64,000 nucleotides of DNA from an uncultured Spirochaetota bacterium. GTDB taxonomy: Bacteria > Spirochaetota > Brachyspiria > Brachyspirales > Brachyspiraceae. The translations under genes were made by a program, and so were the position numbers. The notes beneath the pieces are model-generated. The model saw only the letters and a list, made by a program, of their open reading frames with translations. It was not told the DNA's origin and did no database searches. This document shows positions 9,490-18,350 of this stretch, in pieces (within the stretch, counting starts at the first letter, position 1; every line of letters begins with the position of its first letter). The stretch lies in NCBI GenBank assembly GCA_944390575.1, contig CALXQJ010000001.1:1-64000 (forward strand), given 5' to 3'.

Positions 9490-11280
9490 CTATATTTCAC
9501 TTTTTTTTGAAACAGATTGACTATTAATATATGTATTTATCTGTGAATATATTTCTTCTTTATTTCGATTGTGTAGGATTTTTTGTAGTAGAATTGGATT
9601 TTCTATAAGGTTTATTATAAATGACAATATATTTAAGTGTTCTACTTTATTTTTGGCTAATATAATAAATATTATATTTATACTTTTTTCATTTTTGTAG
9701 TCTATTCCAATGTTTGATATTATAATATGAAGTTCTGAAGTTTTTCTTTCTTTTTTGATATTATGATGTTTTATATATTCTGTGCTAAGTAAAAATATAT
9801 TTTTTGATATGAAAAAATATTGGGAAAAATTATTATTTATATTTTTTAATACTTTTATTTCTTTTATAGTTATTTTATCTTTTTTGTATAGTGAATAAAG
9901 ATAGTTGTATAGTAGCTTATTTATTTCTACATCTTTATTTATTATAAAAATATTATTTTTGTTTATTGTTTTTATAATATCAAAGTTGTCATTATTTTCT
10001 AAATCATCAGTTATATATTTTGAATATCTCTTTATTAGTTTTTTAGCTAAGTGATTTCTATTATCTTTATATTTTTCTATTATGCTTAACAATTCTTTTA
10101 GCGATATTTTTTTATTTTGTATAGAGTTATTTTTTATTATTTTTGCTATATTATAAATCTCTTCATCTCTAAGTGGCTCTTTTAAATATTCTACATTGTT
10201 ATCAATAGCTATTTGTACTTTTGTAAGTAGATCATATTCTATTTTATTTATGTCTATATTATTTTCTATAGTAAAGTTATTTTTTATTCTATATATTGCA
10301 GGTATTATATACTGCATTAATTTATCTATTATATCTTTTCTAATTTTAATATTTAAATCTTCTAATACTTTTATTATAAAACGTTCTACTATAATTTTGT
10401 TTTCGTATGAGTATTTATGATAGTATTCACTTAAGAAGTATTCTGTTAAGTGAAGCATTTCATATTCATAGTCTTTATTTATAACATTATTTAATACTTC
10501 TTTTATTTTACTATACTCTGGAATTTTCATTAAAAACTCATAGTTATTCTTTCTATTTAGAATATGATTATTACTTATCCTCTCAAATGTTACTATTAAG
10601 TATATAAATATAATATTTCTAAACTTATCACTAAAGTTATATTTTAATTTATTTTCTACATTATTAATAACAAATATAGGGTTGTTTAAATCTTGTTTAT
10701 ATATATAATCTTTTATTAAGTCTAAATTTCTACGTTCACTTGGAGTTATTTTTTCTATATATCTAATTTTATTTTCATAAAAGCTTATATACTCAGATAA
10801 TTTTAAAAACATTAAATGTCTTAATTTCTTTTCTTTTCCCATTAAAAATAGTTTATTATTGTCTATATTAAAGTATACTTCAAATGTATATAGATATGAT
10901 TTTAACTCTTTTATATCATTTTTTATTGTTGTTCTGCTTACATTTAATTTTTCTTCTAAAATAGTTATTTTTATATTTTTCTTAAAAAGAAAATTTAATA
11001 GTATAAATTTTATTCTCTCTTCTTTAGATAAAATATATTCATTAAAGTTTAATGACTTAAAAAAAGTTATAATTTTATCATCATCTATAGATAGATATAT
11101 TTTTGATTTTTTTATATTTATAGTATCTATATCATACTTACTTAAATAATAGTTAATATTATTAAGAGAATATCTAATAGTTCTTGATGTTATATTATAT
11201 TTTTGAACCAATTCATTAATAGATATTATATTATTATTTATATGTTTTAATATATCTAAGTCAATTTTAGTTAGGCTCAT
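9490..11280 (-). CDS. PRD-domain transcriptional regulator with two N-terminal HTH and an EIIA-like C-terminus
   Basis: This is a BglG/MtlR/LicR-style regulator of 596 residues. Two helix-turn-helix domains lie at about residues 5-55 (ISINELVQKYNITSRTIRYSL) and 85-135 (EEKLNVSRTTIKNDIKEL), so it should act on DNA, not as an RNA antiterminator. Two PTS regulation domains follow (about 190-290 and 300-400). A C-terminal part resembles a fructose-type EIIA fold (IIFIILAKNKVEHLNILSFI). At the usual phospho-histidine place of both PRDs I read Tyr (IYLIVTFERI and QYIIPAIYRI). Its ATG overlaps the methyltransferase stop as ATGA, and it lies 72 bases upstream of the malX-like gene, which it probably controls. 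Confidence 0.8.
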   Translation of the reverse strand: MSLTKIDLDILKHINNNIISINELVQKYNITSRTIRYSLNNINYYLSKYDIDTINIKKSKIYLSIDDDKIITFFKSLNFNEYILSKEERIKFILLNFLFKKNIKITILEEKLNVSRTTIKNDIKELKSYLYTFEVYFNIDNNKLFLMGKEKKLRHLMFLKLSEYISFYENKIRYIEKITPSERRNLDLIKDYIYKQDLNNPIFVINNVENKLKYNFSDKFRNIIFIYLIVTFERISNNHILNRKNNYEFLMKIPEYSKIKEVLNNVINKDYEYEMLHLTEYFLSEYYHKYSYENKIIVERFIIKVLEDLNIKIRKDIIDKLMQYIIPAIYRIKNNFTIENNIDINKIEYDLLTKVQIAIDNNVEYLKEPLRDEEIYNIAKIIKNNSIQNKKISLKELLSIIEKYKDNRNHLAKKLIKRYSKYITDDLENNDNFDIIKTINKNNIFIINKDVEINKLLYNYLYSLYKKDKITIKEIKVLKNINNNFSQYFFISKNIFLLSTEYIKHHNIKKERKTSELHIIISNIGIDYKNEKSINIIFIILAKNKVEHLNILSFIINLIENPILLQKILHNRNKEEIYSQINTYINSQSVSKKSEI

Positions 11281-12107
11281 TTTTTAGTTTTGCCTATACT
11301 TGCTTGCTGACATATATCTGTATATCTTGGATCTTTAATTTTCTTTTCTATAACAATAATCCCATCATAATAATGTATAGAATATGCTGTATTTGTAAAA
11401 CTATTAACTTCTAAATCATCACCCTCTATAGCCCAAGAAGCATGTAAATAGTCTATTAAATTTTTAGTATACTCTATAAATGAAGTAGAAGAACGATAAC
11501 CACCATTAAAGTTTGGCCAATATGAAGTATAAATATCTTCACACCAATATATACCATCATCTTTAATATGATCAAACATTTCTTCAAATGTTATAATCTG
11601 TTCATCTGTAATATGTCCTGCATCATCTATTAAAATATCTACTTTTGGTATTTCTTTTTTTATTTCTCTTAAAAAATTTCTATCAGATTGTGATCCTATA
11701 AATATTTTTATTCCATCTTTTTCAAATTGCTTACATTTTTCATTTACATCTATTCCATAAATATTCACTTTAGCATCTGGATATTTTTCTGTAAAATAAT
11801 GCTTCCACATCTTAACAGAACCTCCAGAACCAACTCCAATCTCAAGCAAATTTAAATCTTTTCCTCTATATTTAGAAAAATATCTCTCATAAATATCAAA
11901 GTAGGGTAAATGTTTAAAAATAGCTTCTTCTCTATTATTTATAAAATAATTATGTAAATCACATTTATCTTTATTATCTTCATTAATAAGAATATTCTTA
12001 ACAGCTTCACGCATTCTTATTTCTAAGTCACTATCATCACCTTTAATTGCAAATGTATGTTTTGGTATTTTTACTCTTATTTTAATTTTATTAGCAGGTT
12101 TAGTCAT
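11277..12107 (-). CDS. Class I SAM-dependent methyltransferase, CmcI/TylF-like
   Basis: This is a 276-residue predicted O-methyltransferase. The SAM-binding glycine motif is LLEIGVGSGGSVKMW (about residue 91). It is followed by an acidic residue in YGIDVNEKC and the metal-binding-like LIDDAGHITDEQ, as in sugar/macrolide 3-O-methyltransferases and the CmcI fold. The N-terminal 60 residues are charged and not recognised. It is the first gene of the minus-strand group, and its stop overlaps the start of the PRD regulator by 4 bases, so the two are translationally coupled. A substrate cannot be assigned. A surface-sugar or secondary-product substrate would fit the family better than carbohydrate uptake. 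Confidence 0.78.
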   Translation of the reverse strand: MTKPANKIKIRVKIPKHTFAIKGDDSDLEIRMREAVKNILINEDNKDKCDLHNYFINNREEAIFKHLPYFDIYERYFSKYRGKDLNLLEIGVGSGGSVKMWKHYFTEKYPDAKVNIYGIDVNEKCKQFEKDGIKIFIGSQSDRNFLREIKKEIPKVDILIDDAGHITDEQIITFEEMFDHIKDDGIYWCEDIYTSYWPNFNGGYRSSTSFIEYTKNLIDYLHASWAIEGDDLEVNSFTNTAYSIHYYDGIIVIEKKIKDPRYTDICQQASIGKTKK

Positions 12108-12198
12108 ATATTATATTTATTATCCTTAAATTATAAATATTATAAAAGCGTGCATTAATTAAATATTAAAAAAATATAAATTTCAAGTGATATTATTT

Positions 12199-13533
12199 CT
12201 ATTCGCTCTCTTTAAGTTTGCGATATAAAGTAGCTCTTTCTATACCTAATATTTTTGCAACTTGTGCTTTATTGAAGTTATTTTTACTTAATAGATGATT
12301 AATATATTGATGCTCAAGTTCACTTAGTGTTATATCTTTATCTACAACAAAATTTTTTGTATTAGTTTTTGTAGCGAAATCAGGTATAGTGCTTTCATCT
12401 ATTTTTCCATCCTTACTCATTATAAGCATAGTTTCAACTACATTTCTAAGTTCTCTCACATTTCCTTCCCAGACCATAGATGATAGTATTTTATATATTT
12501 TTTTATCTATACTTTTTATTTCTATATTATGTAAAGTAGAGAATTCTTTAAGAAAGTTATCAACAAGCAATGGTATATCTTCTCTTCTTTCTCTTAGAGG
12601 TGGCATTTCTATTTTTATAACATTAAGTCTATAGTATAAATCCTCTCTAAAGTTTCCAGTTTTAATTTCTTCTGATAGTTTCTTATTAGTAGCAGCGATA
12701 ACTCTAATATCTACATCTATAGAAGAGTTAGATCCAACATGTTCTATTTTACGCTCTTCTAATACTCTAAGTAGTTTAACTTGTACAGTTTGATTAATTT
12801 CTCCAATCTCATCTAAAAATATAGTACCTTTATTAGCAGCTTCAAATCTACCTATCTTTTTTTCTATAGCACCAGTAAAAGCACCTTTCTCATGTCCAAA
12901 TAATTCACTCTCCAAAACACCTTCAGAAAGAGCAGCACAATTTACTGTAATATATGCCTGATTTGCTCTGTCAGAAATTTGATGAATAGCAGAAGCAACA
13001 AGCTCCTTACCAGTACCACTTTCTCCTTCTATAAGCACAGTAGCACGAGTACGGGCAACTTGTTTTATAGCCTCATATACTTTAAGCATTTTACTACTTC
13101 TACCAACCATACCATAAAAAGACTCGTTATAATCTGTTCTCTTTTCTAATATTTCATTTGTCTTTTTTATATTTTTATTTTCTAAAGCACGTGCTATTAT
13201 AAGTAGCATTTTATCTAAGTTAAAAGGCTTTGTCATAAAATCATAAGCACCAATACGCATCATATCTACAGCAGTCTCTACATTACCATGTCCTGTTAAA
13301 ATTATAACAGGAAGATGTTTATCAAAGTTTAATACATCTTTTAAAAATTCTTCTCCAGTCTTATTAGGCATTTTTAAATCAGTAATAACTAAGTCTATTC
13401 CCCCTTGATATACTTCATTAATTCCATCTTCTCCATCCTTAGCACTGATAACCTCATAGCCTTCATACTCAAGAGATTTTTTGATTCCATCTCGTATATT
13501 TTTTTCATCATCTATTACTAATATTTTTGCCAT
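12199..13533 (-). CDS. Sigma-54-dependent response regulator, NtrC family
   Basis: This is a 444-residue transcriptional activator. The N-terminal receiver domain has the phospho-acceptor Asp52 (VITDLKMP), a Thr in ILTGHGN and Lys in MTKPF. The AAA+ domain has Walker A GESGTGKE, the sigma-54 contact loop GAFTGA and Walker B GTIFLDEIGE. A Fis-type helix-turn-helix ends the protein (FNKAQVAKILGIERATLYRKL). All three hallmarks are intact, so it should remodel sigma-54 RNA polymerase when phosphorylated. The kinase gene is 6 bases upstream in the same direction. I saw no convincing TGGCAC-N5-TTGCA promoter in the nearby gaps, so its targets probably lie elsewhere. Confidence 0.93.
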   Translation of the reverse strand: MAKILVIDDEKNIRDGIKKSLEYEGYEVISAKDGEDGINEVYQGGIDLVITDLKMPNKTGEEFLKDVLNFDKHLPVIILTGHGNVETAVDMMRIGAYDFMTKPFNLDKMLLIIARALENKNIKKTNEILEKRTDYNESFYGMVGRSSKMLKVYEAIKQVARTRATVLIEGESGTGKELVASAIHQISDRANQAYITVNCAALSEGVLESELFGHEKGAFTGAIEKKIGRFEAANKGTIFLDEIGEINQTVQVKLLRVLEERKIEHVGSNSSIDVDIRVIAATNKKLSEEIKTGNFREDLYYRLNVIKIEMPPLRERREDIPLLVDNFLKEFSTLHNIEIKSIDKKIYKILSSMVWEGNVRELRNVVETMLIMSKDGKIDESTIPDFATKTNTKNFVVDKDITLSELEHQYINHLLSKNNFNKAQVAKILGIERATLYRKLKESE

Positions 13534-13539
13534 ATATAA

Positions 13540-14712
13540 TTAATCCATTTTTAAGAATTTTTGATTTTCTTGTATTAATGGTAATGTTATGATTACAGAT
13601 ACTCCATCTTTAGTGTTTTCTATATTAATATTACCATTATGTGCTTCTATTATACGAGCCACATTTGTAAGTCCAAGACCTGTACCACTTCTTTTAGTTG
13701 TAAAGTATGGCTCAAATATTTTTGATAATTTATCTTTTTCTATTCCTTTTCCTGTATCTTTAATATTTATTATAGCATTATTTTCTAATACTTTTAATTT
13801 TATTAAAATATTTCTTTTTTCTTTTCTACTTTCTATTATAGAGTCTATTGAGTTTTGAATTATATTTATCAATGATTGTTTTATGTATTTTTCATCTATT
13901 TTTAATATTAAGTTTTCAATATCAAATTTTACTTCTATATTAATATTATTATTTTCTATCTCATATTTTAGAAAAGATATAGTATCTAATATTAATTTAT
14001 TTATATTTACTTCTTTTAATTCTAACTCTAATTTACGAACAGAAAACAAAAAAGAGTTTATAGTATCTTCAAGCCTTGATATCTCTTCTTTTATTATATT
14101 TGTATATTCATTTATATCTTCATAAAATTTAAAGTTTTTATCTATATTACTTTTTATAATTTTTTCTATAAGTTGTATATATATTGAAATAGAACCTAAT
14201 GGATTTTTTATTTCGTGTGCTACTCCTGCTGCTAATGTTGTTAATGCTGCTAACTGTTCTGCTCTTTTTAGTTTTTGAGAGTTTTCATAACTTTCTGTTA
14301 TATCCAGTGCTTTTATTAGAGTTCCTATTATTTTTCCTTTTTCTCCTAATGGTAATATAGTTATTTGTAGTATTCTTTTATTTTTATCATCTTTTATTAT
14401 TCTATCTTCATTATCTTTTGACTTTATTAATTCTAATATAGTTTTTCCTATTTCCGTATTCATCAAATATGTTTCTAATAATGTATCTTCAGAGTTTCTT
14501 GGTATAGAAAATAGAAAAGATGCTTTTTTATTAATACCTTGTATTATACCATCAGTATTAATTGCTATTATTCCTTCTTCTAAGTTTTCTATTATTATAT
14601 TTTGAGATGTACATAGTATTGATAATCTTTCAAATACTCTTTTTTTTTCTGTATTTGCTATTTTATCAAAATTTTGTATAAACTTTTCAAAAAATTGATT
14701 CATTCTACTCAT
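13540..14712 (-). CDS. PAS-containing sensor histidine kinase, NtrB/AtoS type, cytosolic
   Basis: This is the partner kinase of the NtrC-like regulator. The 390-residue protein has no membrane segment. A PAS domain (about 45-150, IENLEEGIIAINTDGIIQGIN) is followed by the dimerisation/phospho-acceptor domain with His in VAHEIKNPLG. The ATPase domain has the N box QNSIDSI and G boxes DTGKGIEKDKLS and GTGLGLTNV. A cytosolic PAS suggests an internal metabolic or redox signal. There is a nearby in-frame ATG at 14703 as an alternative start. The gene overlaps neither neighbour but shares a promoter region with divergent lspA. Confidence 0.9.
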   Translation of the reverse strand: MSRMNQFFEKFIQNFDKIANTEKKRVFERLSILCTSQNIIIENLEEGIIAINTDGIIQGINKKASFLFSIPRNSEDTLLETYLMNTEIGKTILELIKSKDNEDRIIKDDKNKRILQITILPLGEKGKIIGTLIKALDITESYENSQKLKRAEQLAALTTLAAGVAHEIKNPLGSISIYIQLIEKIIKSNIDKNFKFYEDINEYTNIIKEEISRLEDTINSFLFSVRKLELELKEVNINKLILDTISFLKYEIENNNINIEVKFDIENLILKIDEKYIKQSLINIIQNSIDSIIESRKEKRNILIKLKVLENNAIINIKDTGKGIEKDKLSKIFEPYFTTKRSGTGLGLTNVARIIEAHNGNINIENTKDGVSVIITLPLIQENQKFLKMD

Positions 14713-14724
14713 TGTAGGTTTAAG

Positions 14725-14752
14725 TATATAAAAAAGTCTAAAAACTTCAATA
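14725..14752 (-). promoter_or_regulatory. Possible promoter of the kinase-regulator operon
   Basis: On the minus strand TTGAAG is followed after 16 bases by TATACT, ending close to the kinase start. The positions are approximate and the match is moderate. Confidence 0.35.
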
Positions 14753-14848
14753 GTATTAAATAAATATCATAATTAATTCTTGTAATTTTTGCATTTTTAA
14801 ATTATTATTATTCTACTAAAAATATAGAATATTATGTGGTAATTAAAA

Positions 14849-15427
14849 ATGATAAAAAGTATTATTAATAAAATTAAAGATAAAAAAATATATCTAATAA
14901 TATCAGCTATATTAGTAGTATTGGATATTATATCTAAAATATATGTTCAAACTGTTGTAAAGCCTGTTATTTATAAACCTATTATTGGTAATTACTTGGT
15001 TTTTATATATACTGAAAATTATGGTGTTGCTTTTGGTTTTTTAAATAATTTACCACAATCTATTAAGGATATCATTCCTACTATTTTACTTATTATTGTA
15101 TTTTGTGCCATTTTACTTGTTCTTACAATACTTCTTAATCTTGATAAGAGTAAACAAAGACTATCTACTATTGGTTTTAGTATGATTTTTGCTGGTGCTA
15201 TTGGTAATTTTTTGGATAGGCTTCAGCGTGGATATGTTACTGATTTTGTTAATATGGGTATTAATGATACTATAAGATTTAATTATAATTATAATGTTGC
15301 TGATGCTTGTATTACTGTTGGAATTACTATTATTGCTATAGGTGTATTTATATTAAAAGAAGATTTTGATACTACTAAGAAAAGTCTAAAAGATAATAAT
15401 AGTCAGTCAGAAGAAGATAATAATTAA
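14849..15427 (+). CDS. lspA: Lipoprotein signal peptidase II
   Basis: LspA is an inner-membrane aspartyl protease that removes signal peptides from prolipoproteins after lipidation. The 192-residue protein has four hydrophobic segments. The catalytic aspartates are Asp123 in GNFLDRLQRGYVTDF and Asp152 in YNVADACI, and ENYGVAFGF is the conserved early motif. The last 25 residues are a charged, serine/asparagine-rich tail longer than in many homologues. It overlaps the downstream pseudouridine synthase start by one base (TAATG). Substrates in this window include the lipoproteins at 2227, 28093, 45345 and 62276. Confidence 0.94.
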   Translation: MIKSIINKIKDKKIYLIISAILVVLDIISKIYVQTVVKPVIYKPIIGNYLVFIYTENYGVAFGFLNNLPQSIKDIIPTILLIIVFCAILLVLTILLNLDKSKQRLSTIGFSMIFAGAIGNFLDRLQRGYVTDFVNMGINDTIRFNYNYNVADACITVGITIIAIGVFILKEDFDTTKKSLKDNNSQSEEDNN

Positions 15428-16323
15428 TGCCTGAATATATAGTCAAAGAAGAAGATTCTAATAAGAGATTAGATTTATTTATTAGTGAAAAATTAGCAGT
15501 AACTCGCTCTCAAGTGAAGAATTATATTAATACTATATTAGTTAATAATGTAGAAAAAAAACTTTCTTATTCTACTAAAATTAATGATATTATATTTATA
15601 AATGATTTTAATAATAATACAACTGATATAGAAAATCCATTAGCAGAGAATATTGATATAGACATACTTTATGAAGATAAATATTTACTTGTTTTAAATA
15701 AAAGAGCAAATATGAGTGTACATTGTTCTTCATCAGAAACTACTGGTACTCTTGTTAATGCACTTTTATATCATATTAAAGATTTTGATTTTGTTGGTGA
15801 TAGAAGTAGGGCAGGTATAATACATAGGCTTGATAAAGATACTTCTGGAATTATGATAGTAGGTAAAAATTCAAATATAGTATCATTAATGCAAGAACAA
15901 TTTAAAAATAGAAGTATAAAAAAAATATATAATGCTATAGTGATAGGTCTTTTAAAAGAAAATAATATAGAAATTAATTTACCAATAGGTAGACATCCAG
16001 TATATAGAAAAAAGATGACAGTAAGAGATGATGGAAAGAATGCTCTTACTATTATTAATGTCTTAAAAAGATTTAAGTCTCACTCTTTAATAGAAATAGA
16101 TTTAAAAACAGGTAGAACACATCAAATAAGAGTTCATTGTTCTTATAAGGGTTTTCCTGTTGCAGGTGACAAAATATATTCTAAAAGTTATAATAATTAT
16201 AATGGTTTAATGCTTATTGCTAAAAAAATAGAATTTTTACATCCTATATCAAAAGATATTATGAGCTTTGAAGTGGATTATCCTGATTATTTTAAATCTT
16301 TTCTATATTCTGATGATATTTAA
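15427..16323 (+). CDS. RluA-family RNA pseudouridine synthase (RluD-like)
   Basis: This enzyme converts uridine to pseudouridine in ribosomal or transfer RNA. The 298-residue protein has an N-terminal S4 RNA-binding domain (about 10-60, RLDLFISEKLAVTRSQVKNYI) and a RluA catalytic domain. The catalytic Asp is in HRLDKDTSGIM, and the conserved late motif is TGRTHQIRVH. The S4 plus catalytic layout fits RluC/RluD, but the exact target uridine cannot be read. It is coupled to lspA by TAATG, a common lspA-rluD pairing. Its last 4 bases overlap the convergent GalT-like gene. Confidence 0.9.
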   Translation: MPEYIVKEEDSNKRLDLFISEKLAVTRSQVKNYINTILVNNVEKKLSYSTKINDIIFINDFNNNTTDIENPLAENIDIDILYEDKYLLVLNKRANMSVHCSSSETTGTLVNALLYHIKDFDFVGDRSRAGIIHRLDKDTSGIMIVGKNSNIVSLMQEQFKNRSIKKIYNAIVIGLLKENNIEINLPIGRHPVYRKKMTVRDDGKNALTIINVLKRFKSHSLIEIDLKTGRTHQIRVHCSYKGFPVAGDKIYSKSYNNYNGLMLIAKKIEFLHPISKDIMSFEVDYPDYFKSFLYSDDI

Positions 16324-17318
16324 TCTTTTAATAATTTAGTAGCATCTTCTGGAGTTATATAGTTTATTAATGTACCGCTTCCAAGTTCATATCCTGCTAA
16401 TTTACTAATTTTAGGCATAATATCTAAAAACCAATGATTAGACTTTGAGTATTGATTTTCTAATTTTATTGGTAGAGTGTGAAGTACATAATTAAAACTA
16501 ATTTCTCCAAGAACTTTTTTTATTCTGTTAAAAATATCTTGAACTATTTCTGAAAATAGTATATTCGAGTGCTTTGAGTTTATAATACTCGCAGAATGAT
16601 TTTTAGGAAGTATATATATTTGATATGGTGATTTTGATGCAAAAGGAGAAATAGCTATAAACTCTTCATTTTGTGAAATTACTCTCTCATTTAGCTTTAT
16701 TTCTTCTTTAATGATATCACAATATACACATATATCATTTTTATTGTAATAGTCTAATGCTCCATTCATCTCATTTAATATTTGTATAGGTATAAATGAG
16801 TTAGTAACCATTTGAGAATGAGAGTGATATAAACTCGCTCCAGCATCCACACCAAAATTTTTAAAGTATAGACTATATAAATTACTCTCTTCTTTTGATA
16901 ATTCTTTTATTCTTTGAACAACTATATCAAATATATATTCTAAATCTTTAGGTTTTGCATTATAAAAATTGAAATTATGATCTGCACTTTCTATTATAAC
17001 ATCATGAAAGCCTTTTGCTATATCTGTATGAAATAGTTTATTATACTTTGGAATTTTCTCTTCATTATTTGTGTCTGATATAATAGGGTATTTATTTGGC
17101 ACTACTTTAACTATCCAATTATTGTTGTTGTCATATATTATATTTGAGTATTCAGGAGTTCTATTTTCATTTCCTCTACAAAAAGGACATATAAACTCAG
17201 ATGAAGATAAGACTTTTAAGTTTGTATTATCATAAATATAGTCTGTAGGTTTTTGTACTCTTTGTGTAGCAATAATAACAGCTTGTTTAGTTATAGGATC
17301 TATTCGTATATGCGACAT
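16320..17318 (-). CDS. GalT-like nucleotidylyl transferase (possible ADP-glucose phosphorylase)
   Basis: This is a 332-residue two-domain HIT-superfamily protein of the galactose-1-phosphate uridylyltransferase family. Zinc-type Cys pairs are at ICPFC and VYC. The catalytic motif reads His-Ser-His-Ser-Gln (about residues 164-168, YHSHSQMV), not the His-Pro-His of classical GalT. A second conserved block is NHWFLDIMP. As far as I recall, the HSHSQ form is shared with the Arabidopsis GalT-like ADP-glucose phosphorylase, so the nucleotide sugar could be ADP-glucose. Its Shine-Dalgarno AGGA lies in the last codons of the upstream response regulator, two bases away, which implies coupled translation. 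Confidence 0.8.
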   Translation of the reverse strand: MSHIRIDPITKQAVIIATQRVQKPTDYIYDNTNLKVLSSSEFICPFCRGNENRTPEYSNIIYDNNNNWIVKVVPNKYPIISDTNNEEKIPKYNKLFHTDIAKGFHDVIIESADHNFNFYNAKPKDLEYIFDIVVQRIKELSKEESNLYSLYFKNFGVDAGASLYHSHSQMVTNSFIPIQILNEMNGALDYYNKNDICVYCDIIKEEIKLNERVISQNEEFIAISPFASKSPYQIYILPKNHSASIINSKHSNILFSEIVQDIFNRIKKVLGEISFNYVLHTLPIKLENQYSKSNHWFLDIMPKISKLAGYELGSGTLINYITPEDATKLLKD

Positions 17319-17320
17319 TA

Positions 17321-17683
17321 TTATCCTATAAGTCTTTTAATCTTATCTTTAATTTCAGTAAGATTTCCAGATTTCAATATATATCCATCAGCATTCCATA
17401 CAGAAAACTCATGTCTATAATTGTTGTAGGCAGTACAAATAATAATAGGTAAATCTCTATGCTTTTCTCTTACTTTAGCTAAGAAATCTAATCCATCCAT
17501 TTTAGGCATTTTTATATCTAAAGTTATAAGGTCTATATGAGAATTTTCTTTTTCAAGTATTTCTAATGCTTCTTCACCACTATCAGTAGATACTACGTCA
17601 TAACCTTCATCTTTGAATTCTTCTTCAAATAATGTTCTAATACTCTTTTCATCATCCAATACTAATATAGTTTTTTTAGACAT
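17321..17683 (-). CDS. Single-domain response regulator (CheY/Spo0F-like)
   Basis: This is a 120-residue receiver domain with no output domain. Acidic pocket residues are Asp10/Asp11, the phospho-acceptor is Asp56 (LITLDIKMP), a Thr lies in ICTAYNN, and Lys in YILKSG. The start is set at 17683, not at an in-frame ATG 27 bases upstream. AAGGAG sits just before 17683, and the upstream ATG coincides with the transcription start expected from a strong promoter (17716-17744). The gene leads directly into the GalT-like gene. It could be a phosphorelay intermediate or act by protein contact. The partner is unknown. Confidence 0.88.
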   Translation of the reverse strand: MSKKTILVLDDEKSIRTLFEEEFKDEGYDVVSTDSGEEALEILEKENSHIDLITLDIKMPKMDGLDFLAKVREKHRDLPIIICTAYNNYRHEFSVWNADGYILKSGNLTEIKDKIKRLIG

Positions 17684-17715
17684 ATATCTATACTCCTTCA
17701 ACTTATTCATTAAAT

Positions 17716-17744
17716 ATTATAATTGCTAGATATTAAAAAGTCAA
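17716..17744 (-). promoter_or_regulatory. Promoter of the response regulator/GalT-like operon
   Basis: On the minus strand TTGACT is followed after exactly 17 bases by TATAAT, a near-consensus housekeeping promoter. The predicted start of transcription is near 17709, leaving about 26 bases of leader that contain AAGGAG. Confidence 0.75.
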
Positions 17745-17772
17745 ATTTACATTAATTATTTATTTTTCTTTT

Positions 17773-18210
17773 TTAATTCTTAGCACTAACAACAAACATA
17801 CTTCCCATCATTTTTGCAAGTAGTTTATCGTTTTCATCTTTAAGTTCTGCTTCTACTACAATTATTGTTTTTCCCTTATTTATAACATTTCCAGTAGCAA
17901 ATACTTTTTTTGATATAACAGGTCTAATATAGTTAATTTTAAGTTCAGATGTTACGATGTATTCAGTTTCTCCAACTAAAGTTAAAGCAGCATAAGCACC
18001 AGCCGTATCTAATAATGTAGCAACCATTCCTCCATGCATATAGTTAATAGCCTGAGAAAACTCTTTTTTATTTTCAGCAGACATAATAACTTTTCCTTTT
18101 TCCATATAGTCTAATTGTATGCCAAGTAGATTTAAAAAATTTTGTTTGCTTGCTAAGTTTATTATTTTATTATAAATATTTTCATCTAGTTTTTTTTCTT
18201 CTTTTTTCAT
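17773..18210 (-). CDS. PaaI-type hotdog-fold thioesterase
   Basis: This is a 145-residue acyl-CoA thioesterase-like protein. The family motif appears as NYMHGGMVATLLDTAGAYAAL (split around residues 56-76), where Gly/Asp residues position the thioester. It is followed by the strand pattern ELKINYIRPVISKKVFATGNVINKGKTIIVVEAEL. Such proteins hydrolyse aryl- or acyl-CoA as tetramers in the cytosol. The substrate is not readable. The start has GGAG at 10-base spacing. It stands alone between the response regulator promoter and divergent kdsA. Confidence 0.82.
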   Translation of the reverse strand: MKKEEKKLDENIYNKIINLASKQNFLNLLGIQLDYMEKGKVIMSAENKKEFSQAINYMHGGMVATLLDTAGAYAALTLVGETEYIVTSELKINYIRPVISKKVFATGNVINKGKTIIVVEAELKDENDKLLAKMMGSMFVVSAKN

Positions 18211-18296
18211 AGTAAATATTCTCCATAATTTTCTATTATTTAGAGTATATAAAACTTATAAAGTTTTTTCAATTTTATTCTATATAAAATATAATA

Positions 18297-18324
18297 TTGA
18301 CTTTAGACTTTATTATAGTATCAT
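18297..18324 (+). promoter_or_regulatory. Probable kdsA promoter
   Basis: TTGACT (18297-18302) is followed after 16 bases by TATCAT (18319-18324). The open frame reaches back to this TTG, but the bases read better as a -35 box than as a start codon. Confidence 0.5.
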
Positions 18325-18350
18325 ATTTCTATGTTTATAAGGGGGATTTT

